Below, piece after piece: positions 10,772 to 20,418 of a DNA stretch of 64,000 nt (its first letter is position 1; each line of letters opens with the position of its first letter). The stretch is from Coenobita brevimanus. Lineage: Eukaryota; Arthropoda; Malacostraca; Decapoda; Coenobitidae. A program made the position numbers and the translations under genes. The notes beneath the pieces are model-generated. The model ran no database searches. It was not told the DNA's origin and saw only the letters and a list, made by a program, of their open reading frames with translations. Where the stretch lies: assembly GCA_032717465.1 (NCBI GenBank), contig CM064684.1, positions 45,001 to 109,000 of the forward strand. The letters are read 5' to 3'.

Positions 10772-11078
10772 CAACAGTCCCTCATTCATCCAGACACTCA
10801 GTATCCAGACATGTTCATTATCCAGATGCTGGACCTTGGCTCTATTAAACCATTACCTGAATTTACTTGCTATTATCCGGACATAAAAGTCCCCGGGAAC
10901 TTCGGCCGGCCAGCCAACATGTTCAAACATTTGGTATCATGGCCGCTGAGCTCGAGCCATGAGTGAGAAATAGTCCGTAACACAGAACCAGAGCTAAAAT
11001 GTCTGTCCGCCCCTATACTGAATGGTCAAAGTCGCACACTCGTCCTATCACTCCCAACGAACCTGCAGCACCCGAGTA
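10772..11078. mobile_element. Left end of a second Tigger-like element (partial)
   Basis: Directly after TA at 10770-10771 comes CAACAGTCCCTCATTCATCC, followed by repeated ATCCAGAC/TATCCAGAC words. This matches in layout the left end of the neighbouring element at 11079 and the general pattern of Tigger subterminal repeats. No matching right end was identified, so it may be an outer element into which 11079-12001 inserted, or a solo end. Confidence 0.5.
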
Positions 11079-12001
11079 CAATAAAAGTCCTTTAATCCAG
11101 ACTGCAGCAGCCCACAGACTGTCCGGATTATCAGATTTTCCGGACTATCAGACAGATACCAGAAAATGTTAACAAGCTGACAAAATATGGTACTGTACTC
11201 CTTTGCAGCAGCCTCATCAGCAGATCTTTTCTCCCGACACATCCACTACCCTTATCCCATGACGAGTCTTAAAGTTTCTAAGCCATAAATCAGAAAACTT
11301 CACATCAGTATCAATCTTCATTTCCTTACAGAATTCTTTGGCCTTTTCAATAATCATTAACCCATTGATAGGCTTGCCCTCACATCGTTTTCCACAAAAC
11401 CACTTATATAGAACTGTGTCTAACTGTGCCAGTGCTGGTTTCTTAAGAGTTTTTCTTTTCTCACATCCCTTCATAGACTGTCCGCTCGTGGCATATTCCC
11501 TCAGTTCCTTGGATTTATTTTTGCAGTCAAAATGGCTGACTAGCCTACATTAAACTCCCGAATTAAGTCCTTCACCAGTGCACCCTTCTCCAGCCGTTGT
11601 ATTATTTCTAATTTCTTACCAATAGTAACTGTAACATGAATCCTTATCTTACCAGTAGTAGGTGGTGTAGTAGGAGCCATTCTAGTGAAATACTGAAAAA
11701 AAGAACAAGCAAATTCGGTAGACAATGCATGGAATGTACAACATGCACAATCAGCTGCGTAAACATACAGTCGGGAGGATTCAGAACCTCCACAAATGTC
11801 GGCGTGGGTTGTTGACTAAGCTTTGGGTGCAGAATTGGCTAGTTCGGTGCACCGCTTTCGGCTATTTTTCGATAGTTCTCTATTTTTATCGTATTATATC
11901 TCAATTTCTTACCCCAAAATGCTAAAAATTACCCTGGGTTACAAAGTCTGAACCGTCGGGATTTCCGGACCATCAGGTGTCGGATTAATGGACTTTTACT
12001 G
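11079..12001 (-). mobile_element. Tigger-like element with transposase N-terminus
   Basis: A 923-bp element between TA dinucleotides (11077-11078 and 12002-12003). The right end, read inward, is CAGTAAAAGTCCATTAATCC; the left end is CAATAAAAGTCCTTTAATCC. Both continue into GGTCCGGA/TGTCCGGA and TTTCCGGAC words. The minus strand carries the N-terminal DNA-binding part of a CENP-B/Tigger transposase, while the DDE catalytic part is deleted. Confidence 0.85.
11190..11688 (-). pseudogene. Tigger/CENP-B-like transposase, N-terminal half, frameshifted
   Basis: From about 11688 the frame reads MAPTTPPTTGKIRIHVTVTI, then KLEIIQRLEKGALVKDLIREFNVG, a CENP-B-type N-terminal HTH, and hits a stop. A second open part (11217-11474) reads LAQLDTVLYKWFCGKRCEGK, PINGLMIIEKAKEF and LWLRNFKTRHGIR, the second Tc5/CENP-B DNA-binding domain. 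It continues in another frame with EKRSADEAAAKEYSTIF. Tigger transposases bind their element ends with these two domains. The catalytic DDE region is missing. Confidence 0.75.
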
Positions 12002-12003
12002 TA

Positions 12004-12539
12004 ATAAGACTGTAACCCGCAAGAAGTGTCAAAATGTCCGAAGCATTCCCCACTGAATGTCCAATATCGCACGGCCACAGGGGCTAAGCCAATCCCAACC
12101 GCCACCTCCATCAAACACAGATCAAAAGCCACGAGTACATGTTTGGCGATAGCGGTGGCCATCCACCTCTCTACCGATCATCAAAAGTCCCCTGATCACA
12201 GCGAGTTGTGATTCCACATGGCCAATCGGTGTCTAACAGACAGCAAGGCATGCCACAAGTAAATGTACGAAAAAAGCGCCCGTTTGCCTGCTGACAGAAG
12301 GGGGAGAATCCTGCTCACAGCCTCGCTTCTCTCCTCCTCCCCTCCCTTCTCCATAGCCTTCCGGCTCCCCCCCTCTCTCCCTTAGTCCCTACCCTCCTCC
12401 ATGGTGATAACACTAACTCGTGAGTTTTCAAAACTTTTTGCGATTTATTCAACTATTATTGGTCGTATCGAAATACCGCAAAATCCACGAGAAAGCTCAA
12501 GAAATTCTGCATCTAGACATGTGCTTAACTCTTGGAAGG
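12004..12539. other. Unassigned intronic DNA
   Basis: No coding or repeat family recognised, except that AAAATGTC and CACTGAATG words near 12033-12070 loosely echo 10999-11035 on the other side of the Tigger-like element. A pyrimidine-rich run lies at 12310-12400. Confidence 0.35.
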
Positions 12540-13137
12540 TCTATCTATCTATTGCCAGACGCCTCAATCCCGTTTGGGGTGGCCACAAACAAATCGCCCT
12601 GTCCCCCGCCATTTCACTGCCCTGCTCCCAACTCACACCCCCCTCTCCCATATACCTCTCCACCCCATCCCTCCATCTCATCCTCGGCCTCCCCCTCCCT
12701 CTTCCCCCCTCCACCTCACTCACATACACTCTCTTCGTCAGTCTTTCACCCTCCATCCTCTCCACATGGCCAAACCACCTCAGTGTGTTCCTCATAACAC
12801 TTCATATCACATCCACATCCACACCACAACGCTCCTTTATATCCTCATTCGTCAGCCTGTCTCTCCATGTGACTCCACAGGCTCCTCTTAAGTAACTCAT
12901 TTCCACTGCTCTCACTCTTGACTTGTGTCCTTCCAACAACGTCCAAGCTTCACTTCCATACGTTAGAGTTGGTATCACAATACTGTCATGTAGTAACTTT
13001 TTCACTTCCATGCTCACTTCCCTGTTTCTTATCACTGCTTTCAAAGAACCAGCAACCTTTCTTCCCTGCTGTACCCTTTCAAGCACTTCACCCTCCAAAC
13101 CTCCATCCTTACTCATCACACTACCCAAGTACAGTAT
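12540..13137 (-). mobile_element. RTE-2 3' end, minus strand
   Basis: The 3' tail (TATC)n complement lies at 12540-12551, followed in the reverse direction by TGLRRLAIDR, MRNTLRWFGHVERMEGERLT, GRGRGRPRMRWRDGVERY, and upstream SYLRGACGVTWRDRLTNEDI and YGSEAWTLLEGHKSRVRAVE. Two open pieces (12541-12795 and 12802-13128) are separated by one frame break. Sequence identity to the copy at 3757-7754 is evident in the same blocks. It is 5'-truncated. Confidence 0.85.
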
Positions 13138-13197
13138 ATATATTTATACGGACTTTGTGTAACCTGTGATTTTACGAAATCTCTTACGAATTCGTAA

Positions 13198-13310
13198 AAT
13201 TAGTTTAAATTAGGATGGGTTAATAAAGGTTAGGTTAATTTAAACTACAGTTAGGTTAGGCTGGGACAATCTAGGTTATGTTTAGGTTAAGCTAGGTTAG
13301 TTAGATTAGG
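13198..13310 (+). repeat. Degenerate TTAGG-like tract
   Basis: Multiple GGTTAGG, TAGGTTA and AGGTTAA words on the plus strand recall the arthropod telomere motif TTAGG, but the register drifts constantly. It may be a degenerate interstitial telomere-like tract or an ordinary TAGGTTA satellite. Confidence 0.5.
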
Positions 13311-13631
13311 TTAATGTTGATGAACGACAATCAGAAAAATATAACAGACCATCAGGAAGAAGAAATGAGATGGTAAGGTGATGTTACTGCTTAAAGTGTG
13401 CTTACCAAAAACTTTATAAAAATAATTTTCTAACATTCATAAAAACAGAACACTGCTGCAACTGCAAATGCTTAGCATCGTACTACAAGAAATCTATAAC
13501 TTAGAAATGAGTAAGGTTGGCAAGCTTTTGGTGATGCCCATAAACTTAAACTTACCATAAGTATCTTCTACGAGTGGGTTAGTAAAATAACAATAAACAA
13601 TATCATGCTGAAGAACTGATTTAATCAATAC

Positions 13632-13815
13632 CTTTATTTGAGGGTTGCAAAAAGACTCTGTCAATATCCCCAAACTGGCCAAAGTATTCTCGGATCTTTG
13701 CAACATTCATGCTAGGCGGGATGGAAGACAAGTAAATAATGCCAGGTTTCCTCCTCTTTTCTCGTCTCTCCGGAACCTCCTCGTCTTGTCCCTCCACAGG
13801 TGTTGCTTCTGTCAT
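13632..13815 (-). CDS. ABT1: ABT1/Esf2 family protein, exon 1 (start codon)
   Basis: First coding exon of an activator-of-basal-transcription-1/Esf2-type RNA-binding protein, known as a nucleolar small-subunit processome factor. The start ATG (13815-13813) follows an in-frame TAG eight codons upstream, which fixes the start. Residues 1-22 are acidic and basic (MTEATPVEGQDEEVPERREK), then PGIIYLSSIPPSMNVAKIRE forms the RNP2 strand and first helix of the RRM, and YFGQFGDIDRVFLQPSNK follows, all highly characteristic of the family. The donor GT at 13631-13630 leaves phase 1, matching exon 2 at 7921-8119. Intron 1 is about 5.5 kb and filled with transposons. Only about 127 residues are visible; the family's usual length of about 220-280 implies at least one more exon. 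Confidence 0.88.
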
Positions 13816-14944
13816 GACTGTCTTTGGATTTGATCCCTACGTAGCACAGAAAAACCGGAACAAAAAGAAGTTACTCGTACAACCCCAACACGTTTATCAC
13901 TCCAGCCACCAGTGCGACGGATTCGGTGGTCATTTATCGAATCGGCTCTTTTAATTGTAAAATAATATAATTTTTATCATCATATTGTTTTTTTGCACAC
14001 CAAATTATTTGAAAACTAGTAAATAAATGTGTTTAATTTAACTATTAATAAAAAATGATACAAAGCGAAAATGCGCTAAAATTAGCGGATATCTCCCCTT
14101 AGAGATCACCAACACGCCTTGACAGCCTTCTACTTTCTATAAATATTGATTAAAAGTCAAATAAATGTACTTGCATTTCAAATCATATTCATATAAATGG
14201 AAGTCTGTCGTGGCAAGATATCGAGCTAAAGGACTTCAGCTAACTTTAACAAGTTTTCGTTCTGAATCCTGATTTATTTATTAATTGTATTGCTAGGGGG
14301 TCGGCTTCCCGTCCCTCTAACGCCTAGTGTGTAGCTGGGTTCCCTTTCTAGACCGGCACTTAGGCAAATAAGAGAGAGGCAGGACACAAAAACTCAAGGC
14401 AACAACCTTACACGTGTATTGCTAAACTCTACAAGTGGAACGGGTAGGCCTAGATTGTGGGTGTTATAGTATCACGCAGGATACTATTCGGGACAAGATC
14501 AGGTAAAGTGAAGAGTCCTAGGGCAGTGAGATCAAATACTATCACTTAGGGGAAGTTTATCTATCGGGTGAAGTTCTGTTCACTAAGGCCGTGGCACCGT
14601 TTTCACTGTTGGCAGTCTAACTTGTTGGTCCGTCGTGTCATTAATTATTGTTATTGCCCTGGAGCCTCCGTGTGATCTCGGCGTGAGGCTATATCACTAA
14701 GATGATAGCGTATTCATTCAGACAGACACATTCCACTGCCCGGCCGTATCAACCGTCTCATTGTTACTTTACTTATTCCACCTTTCCTTTACACTAACAC
14801 TGCCGCTTTTATTTCTGGCTTTCCGTATTCTGATAATTCACTTTTCTGCCCTTACTTCACTGTAACACTTCCACTGTCACTTTCGGGACTGGGTGTAATA
14901 GCAGTCAGGTACAAGGGCGGCGGGAACAACTCAGCCTAACTGCT
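13816..14944. other. Upstream region of ABT1; unassigned DNA
   Basis: This must include the 5' UTR and promoter of the minus-strand ABT1 gene (nearest 100-200 bases), though no TATA box stands out. From about 14290 the DNA becomes mixed and GC-richer with no ORF. It runs without visible break into the target site GACGGGTT of the P-like element, so 14290-14944 and 16849-17100 were once contiguous. Confidence 0.4.
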
Positions 14945-14952
14945 GACGGGTT

Positions 14953-16840
14953 CACAGAGTTATACATATAGAGCGCGCGTCCCTGTGTTGTGATATGGGC
15001 GATAAGTGAAGCCAGCGGGCCCGGGGCGGCGGCCATCTTAGGATGCCCACTCTACCGAGTCCCGACCTTCTCGTACAGCTCATCATAATTCACAAATACT
15101 AACCTTTCCCGAGTGTTTTTTGCATTATATCCTGATGTAAATAGATAGAGCAGTTATCAATATAATTACTTTAGCTATTTTAAGCCTTTTCTCCATTACT
15201 ATTGCGCTCTGAATGAAGTGAGAAGAAAAGTTATTCCCGGTCCCCTTACCTTGTCTCTACGCACCATTTTACTTTGGATACACAAAAATCAACGATTAGA
15301 AGCGAACATATACCAATTTATTAATAGCATTACATTAATTGAGTGGATGGTGAGTTCCCTCACTTACTGGTTCTTAAATAATACTAACTTAGTTAGTGTT
15401 TTCCTAACATAACAGCCTCTTACTTTAGCAGTGGTTGCTTTTGCAAGATGATGCAAACGTATCTTGCAATATGCAAGCACCACTGCTTTAATAAGAGAAA
15501 AATGTGATTATTATCAGGTGAACATTCAAACATATGGGAATCATGTGTTTTAAATGCAGTGCTACCAGTCTCTTTCAATACAGAATATGCAACTAGAGAG
15601 GAAATTCTGGGAATGTTACGTAGCTCTTTGTCATGACTTTTCAACATTTTCTGAAATATTTTCTCTGTTGATCTGCAGACAGACACAGCACTCATAGAGG
15701 GCTTTATCAAGCCGCCTTTGTCCTTAACCAGTATCAATGCACAACTTTTATCATTGTTCTTAATTTCTGTTGCTGTAAGTGCAGACAAGCAGTCTGGACA
15801 TGAAATATTTCTCTTTACCATTTTAACTGCATATCCGGCAATGTAACCTACTGCAGCTTCCTTATAATCTGACACATCTGTAAAGTTTGGACAGTCTACA
15901 TAATCATGATCTTCTTGGGCAGGACTGCGAGGAATGATATCATATCTTCTTGCCATCATAATATCTTCAGTTTTATCCTCTAAAGCTTTCTTCATGACAC
16001 TGCTAGATGTTGCAGATGTGAGCACTTCAGTGAGGTCTTGTGCAGAGACATTCCCGTTTGACGTTTTTATTTCATGCCTCAGAAGGAGTCTCTTGTATGC
16101 TGCCATGAGGTTTAACGCAGAAGGGTTATTTCGAAAGCCACCAGATGCTCGAATTGCACAGAAAGAGTTCTAAGTGATCCTGTGACAGCTTATAAGTTAG
16201 AAAGTACTGGAGTGGCTTATTTACACCTACAAACTGTTTATAAAGTGCCTGAGCACTCTTAATGGCAGCCAAAAAACCAATGAAAGGTGTCTTTCTAGAA
16301 GTTTTGTACATGAGGATGTCATCAGAATTAGTGATAGTCATTAGATAAGCAAATGCTTGATCTAAGAATGACATTGAAACTACTTCTGTCTCAGGTTGAA
16401 GTGCTGCTTTCATTCCTCTAGCAAATTTGTTTCTCGAGTTCAGTACATCAAAAGTTTATCAGCCATTTGCAGAAATTTAACTGTACCCTGACAATCCTTA
16501 AAACTGTGGGAGATGTAATGAATCCCGACAGAAGATTAATGCATCAGCTACACTAGAACTCAGTGTTTGCGCAGCAAGTTTTACTTTCATCTTTTGAGTG
16601 TGCCATGAAAGATGGATATCCCTGAGTTTATTTCCTAAATGAAGGCCCTCCTCTTCTTGAAGTTGATGCAGTGCTTGAATATATTTCCATTCTATTTTAT
16701 TTCCTGATCACAGAGAAGCGAGAACATCTTACCTGTTTTGAATTTAGCGTGAGACTGGGCATCCCAATATGGCCGCTGAGCCACTTCCGGTTGCGTCACT
16801 TTCAAACCAGGGTGGCGCACTCTATATGTATAACTCTGTG
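14953..16840 (-). mobile_element. P-like DNA transposon with long inverted ends and 8-bp duplication
   Basis: An 1888-bp element. The left end begins CACAGAGTTATACATATAGA and the right end is its inverted copy; similarity of the arms continues for about 100 bp through the GCGGCCAT and GGATGCCCA blocks (14953-15060 and 16733-16840). The 8 bases GACGGGTT lie directly on both sides (14945-14952, 16841-16848), a perfect duplication of the length used by P elements. The minus strand inside encodes the C-terminal half of a P/THAP9-type transposase. There is no room for the THAP domain, so this is an internally deleted, non-autonomous copy. Confidence 0.9.
15420..16690 (-). pseudogene. P-element/THAP9-like transposase, C-terminal part, frameshifted
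   Basis: Read on the minus strand in several frames: WKYIQALHQLQEEEGLHLGN, KMKVKLAAQTLSSSVADAL, FKDCQGTVKFLQMADK, then 16126-16413 with KTPFIGFLAAIKSAQALYKQ and LTYKLSQDHLELF, and 15420-16106 with MAAYKRLLLRHEI, GYIAGYAVKMVK and CPDCLSALTA. These are the hallmark blocks of P-type transposases after the RNase-H-like core. Frame breaks near 16155, 16450 and 16515 make it a pseudogene. The longest intact piece is 228 residues and starts internally. The N-terminal THAP DNA-binding domain is absent. Confidence 0.88.
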
Positions 16841-16848
16841 GACGGGTT

Positions 16849-17040
16849 CCGCCGGGGGCCTCCGTATTCAGGAGCCATGGGATCATGCGCAGGGGCGTCC
16901 TCTCCAGTCCGGGGCTGCTGGTGGAGAAGTGTCCCACGCTCTCGGGGCTCGGGGCGGGAGTCTAGCCCTCTGGGCTGGGGCCGAACAGCTGCCAGAATCT
17001 CTCGCTCAGGCGCCTGACGGAGGACGAGGGTAAGATTGTT
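16849..17040 (+). other. GC-rich, CpG-rich stretch; possible promoter or first exon
   Basis: Strongly GC-rich with many CpGs, unlike its surroundings, and ends in GACGAGGGTAAGA, a good splice-donor context near 17031. All three plus frames are partly open, but none gives a recognisable product; the frame with LSLRRLTEDE before the donor has a stop upstream. It could be the 5' end of an unknown plus-strand gene. The P-like element sits exactly at its left edge. Confidence 0.3.
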
Positions 17041-17103
17041 GTCCAGAGTTTTTATGTGCTGCTCTTCTCGTTGTGTGTTCTAGCTCCAGTCGCGAAAGAG
17101 GGC

Positions 17104-17534
17104 CCCGGTGTCATATGCACGGAGTGACTTTATGCTGGAAGTTACCGTTCCCTTCTCTATTAAGCCTAAATTAACCTAACCTAACCAAACCCAACCTAAC
17201 CTTAACTAACCCTAACCTAGATCTACCTAACCTAAATAAACCTAAAAGCTAATCTTCATTCACGAAATGACTAATTTCAAAATCTGCCTGTAACATACAT
17301 ATATATCTATATTTATGTATATCCATATATCGACCTATAGTTACCTATAGGTCGATAAGACATCCAACTATCTTCGTGACGCATGTATTTCATACAATGT
17401 TGTTGATAAATGGCACAAAATTTGAGATAACATGCGGATACTTTCAAAATTGAAGCTAAACGGCCACTCGGCGCATGCGCACTGAGCGAAACGGTTACTT
17501 CCAGCATAAGTCACTCCGTGCATACGACACCCGG
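17104..17534. mobile_element. MITE with about 44-bp inverted ends and CCTAA-like core
   Basis: The left end (17104-17150) and the reverse complement of the right end (17490-17534) share TGTCATATGCACGGAGTGAC / TGTCGTATGCACGGAGTGAC and then ATGCTGGAAGT and ACCGTT, with few differences. The interior has a CCTAA-like tract (17165-17250) and a perfect 13-bp-arm palindrome at 17328-17357. No ORF. A target duplication could not be decided because both ends sit in runs of C and G. Confidence 0.7.
17165..17250 (-). repeat. Degenerate CCTAA-like tract inside the MITE
   Basis: Words such as AACCTAACCTAACC, CCCAACCTAACC and AACCCTAACCTAG; the complement is TTAGG-like. It has the opposite orientation to the tract at 13198-13310. 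Confidence 0.55.
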
Positions 17535-17961
17535 GAATGATACACATGCAACAAACTGCTAAGAGTTCTCCCCAGTGTGGTCAAGGAACATTTTACAACA
17601 CACGACCCTACGGGAGACCTGGATCAAGATATCCAGTTCATACGAACCCTCCTAACCTCCCGCTCCATCCCACAACAGATCAACGTCGTCAGTATATTCC
17701 CCACCCAAAGACCAGTGCCACACAACAAACTGCGGCTGTCCTCAACCCACACCAACCCCACGCCAACACCCAACCTACCCAGGGTGCACCCCACCAACAT
17801 GCGCTCCAACCCAAGGAGAACCAGACTTTAATTTCCATTAACCCGTGGGCATTCACTGCTTGCTGCCACAGATGTCCACTCCACAACATCAGAGAGCAAC
17901 TAAAGGCTACCAGGCATAGGCCAGCCACCCAGGGGCGACAGTTCGTGCGCAAGTGCGTGTG

Positions 17962-17964
<3 letters not shown>
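17535..17964. other. Unassigned, Pro/Thr-codon-rich stretch
   Basis: Two overlapping plus frames are open from about 17537 to the (AG)n tract because the DNA is rich in C and A. The protein composition (Pro, His, Thr, Asn) is what such base composition gives by chance. No family recognised; no gene is called. Confidence 0.35.

Positions 17965-18032
<68 letters not shown>
17965..18032. repeat. (AG)n microsatellite
   Basis: Uninterrupted AG dinucleotide run. Confidence 0.98.
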
Positions 18033-18038
<6 letters not shown>

Positions 18039-18595
18039 ACTTCTTGTCAGGTAACCTATGAGAGGTATGCCATCCACCATATCACCTGCCAAGCTACTGT
18101 TACGTAATCTCTGTTTTATTATTCTTTTTTACCTTCCACCTGACAAAGTCAGAGGAGAGTATTGTTATCACTGGTGTCCGTCCGCGGAGATGGGCGGCAA
18201 GGCGGCTGAGTGGCTGGCCGGGCGTAGAGATTTCGTTTCCGGAGCAAAACTCAGAAAGTATTAACTATAGAGTCATGAGGTTTTCATGTAGTTGTGTGAC
18301 TTATACTGAACTGATGTCGTTTGATGCAGATTGCTGTCTTAGGTAGTTTTTTTTTTTTTTTTTTTTTAAATGGGAAAAAATCCGGAGATTTCAATGCACC
18401 CTGTGCAAGGAATCTCAAGGGACCATTTTATGTTTACCATGGATAAACTAACGAAATTTTTTACTTTTAATGTCTCTGTGTGTTATACAGAGGGGGGGGG
18501 AGGTGAGGGCTGTTATGCTCTTGGTTAGGCGTGCAGGGAGGTGGGGAGTATGTGCTTGGTCAGGTGGAGGGTTGCAACGATGATGACGGTGGTGG
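18033..18595. other. Unassigned DNA
   Basis: A poly-T run lies near 18346-18367; otherwise no recognisable content. Confidence 0.35.
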
Positions 18596-18651
18596 TGTTT
18601 TTTGGTGATGATGATGATGATGATAATGATAGTGATGGTGACAGCTGAGAT

Positions 18652-18702
<51 letters not shown>
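18596..18702. repeat. (GAT)n-like and (GA)n compound repeat
   Basis: A GATGAT-rich part at about 18606-18640 is followed by a pure GA run at 18655-18702. Confidence 0.95.
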
Positions 18703-18705
<3 letters not shown>

Positions 18706-19114
18706 CATGAAAATACAAAAATTTTACAGGCAGTGATATTACTCCTAGTCGAATAGTAATACACGTGTACAATAAGGTAAAGGCAGGTTAGCGACGGTAT
18801 AACCACCTATGACCAGGCTGAGTGCAACTGCTCACTTTAATCCCTTCGAACACTTTCTTCTCTAAGAAATCACACTCGCACCACACACTACCACAGCACA
18901 TATTACTGCATCACACACTCTTACCACACAATGTCAACCCACGTCAACACCTCAAAGCCTTATGTGTAGCACCACCAAGCAATTTTATTCCATTTTATGC
19001 CTCTCGATGTGAAGAAATTTATGGTCTGTAAACCCACACCCTCAACAACCTCTACCCTGATAAACATATGCTTCGCAAGGACGAGGTTACAGCACTGTGG
19101 ATGATCCTCTGATC
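18703..19114. other. Unassigned DNA with CACAC-rich segment
   Basis: Degenerate CACACTACCACA-type words at 18870-18950; no gene. Confidence 0.35.
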
Positions 19115-19615
19115 ACTTATATAACTAGAAAGCACTCATATATAGAGCCAATGCCATTGCCATTAAAAGAATCCTGATCCTGATCTGTGGAGATATTGTG
19201 CGGAATACATAGGATCCTGATCCACCCCAAAATTCAATCAATTGTTCCTTTACCCATGGTCCACTCTTCCACAAAGTTTTATCGAAATTCATTGAGAACT
19301 TTTGGAGATACTGTGCGGGATACATAGTATCCGGGTCCTGATCCGTCCCAAAGTTTAATCAATTCTTTCTTGACCCATGGCCCACCCCTTCACAAAATTT
19401 TATTGAACTTCATTGAGAACTTTGGAAGCGGCATACATAGGATCCAGACCCACTCCCAAGTTTAATAAATTCTTTCCTGGTTCATGATCCAACCCCTCCA
19501 CAAAATTTAATTGAAATTCATTGACAACTTTCGGAGATATCGTGTGGATAAACAAACTAATAGACAAACGTTAAGTGAATACATAACCTCCTCCAGCTTC
19601 GTTGGCGGAGGTAAT
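19115..19615. repeat. Dispersed 'CCTCCGCC' repeat, copy 1, with internal tandem units
   Basis: Opens with CTAGAAAGCACTCAT and closes with AATACATAACCTCCTCCAGC and GGCGGAGGTAAT. Inside are about three degenerate tandem units of 110-125 bp, each containing ATTGAAATTCATTGAGAACTT-like and GATCCGTCCCAAAG-like words. The same terminal words occur at 25605-25815 and 34245-34290. This kind of repeat is widespread in marine invertebrate genomes (from memory). No protein is encoded. Confidence 0.65.
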
Positions 19616-20159
19616 AAATTCTGGCCTTCACGGGTCTCAATAAAATCTGCTGTGAAGGTTATCAGGTGCATTGTGGCCAGATAGCCCGCATGTGACATGA
19701 AAAGGTTTAAGAGATCATATTCTGCCTGTAAGAGGATTAGTGTCACTCAGGTAACGGACTGCTTAATCTATGACTAGAGACGTATAAATAAACAAATAAA
19801 ATAAAACTCTAAACGAAAGGATTAACATTTCACTTTTCACGACTCCACTATCTGCCTGTCAGTCTTTCTAGCAGTTTATTTATCTTTAATTAAAAAAAAA
19901 AAGAAAAAAAAAAGAAAAGAAAAGAAAATTGGTGTTGGCTATCGATTAATTTTGAAAACTTAAAGGTCTTCTACTTTTCTCCCTGTGTTTTTATTCAATT
20001 ACAGAGTATCTATTTATCTACGTATGTCTATCGATCTACCTCTCACTCGTTTTCGTATTTCGTCTTGCTACTCCCGACCAATTTGTTCAGCCATGGTTAG
20101 TCTGTGAGTCTGTCTGCTTGTTTGTCTTTGTGATATATCTGCCTCTGTCTGCCTGACCT
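19616..20159. other. Unassigned DNA
   Basis: Includes an A-rich run at 19888-19928. No gene seen. Confidence 0.35.
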
Positions 20160-20339
20160 TTCTGGTATATCCGTCCGTCTGTCTGTTTGTGTCTGCCTGC
20201 CTGTTTGTCTTTCACGTATATTTTTCTGTCAGCTTGTCTGTTTGTTTGTTTTTTGGTATATCTGTCTATCCGTCTGTTTTTCTGGTCTGTCTGTCTGTCT
20301 GTCTTTCTGGTATACCTATCTGTCTGTCTTTCTGGTCTC

Positions 20340-20413
<74 letters not shown>
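20160..20413. repeat. (CTGT)n-like, (CT)n and (CA)n compound repeat
   Basis: Degenerate CTGT/CTGTTTGT words at 20160-20335, (CT)n at 20336-20372, then (CA)n to 20413. Long ORFs here on both strands are artefacts of the repeat. Confidence 0.95.

Positions 20414-20418
<5 letters not shown>

Noticed and set aside
14290..15060. LTR of a retrotransposon
   Set aside because: No TG...CA pair, no primer-binding site and no gag-pol nearby; part of it is explained by the P-like element's left arm.
17537..18061. 174-codon plus-strand ORF
   Set aside because: Ends in an Arg/Glu run from (AG)n; the rest is C/A-rich with two equally open frames and no domain.
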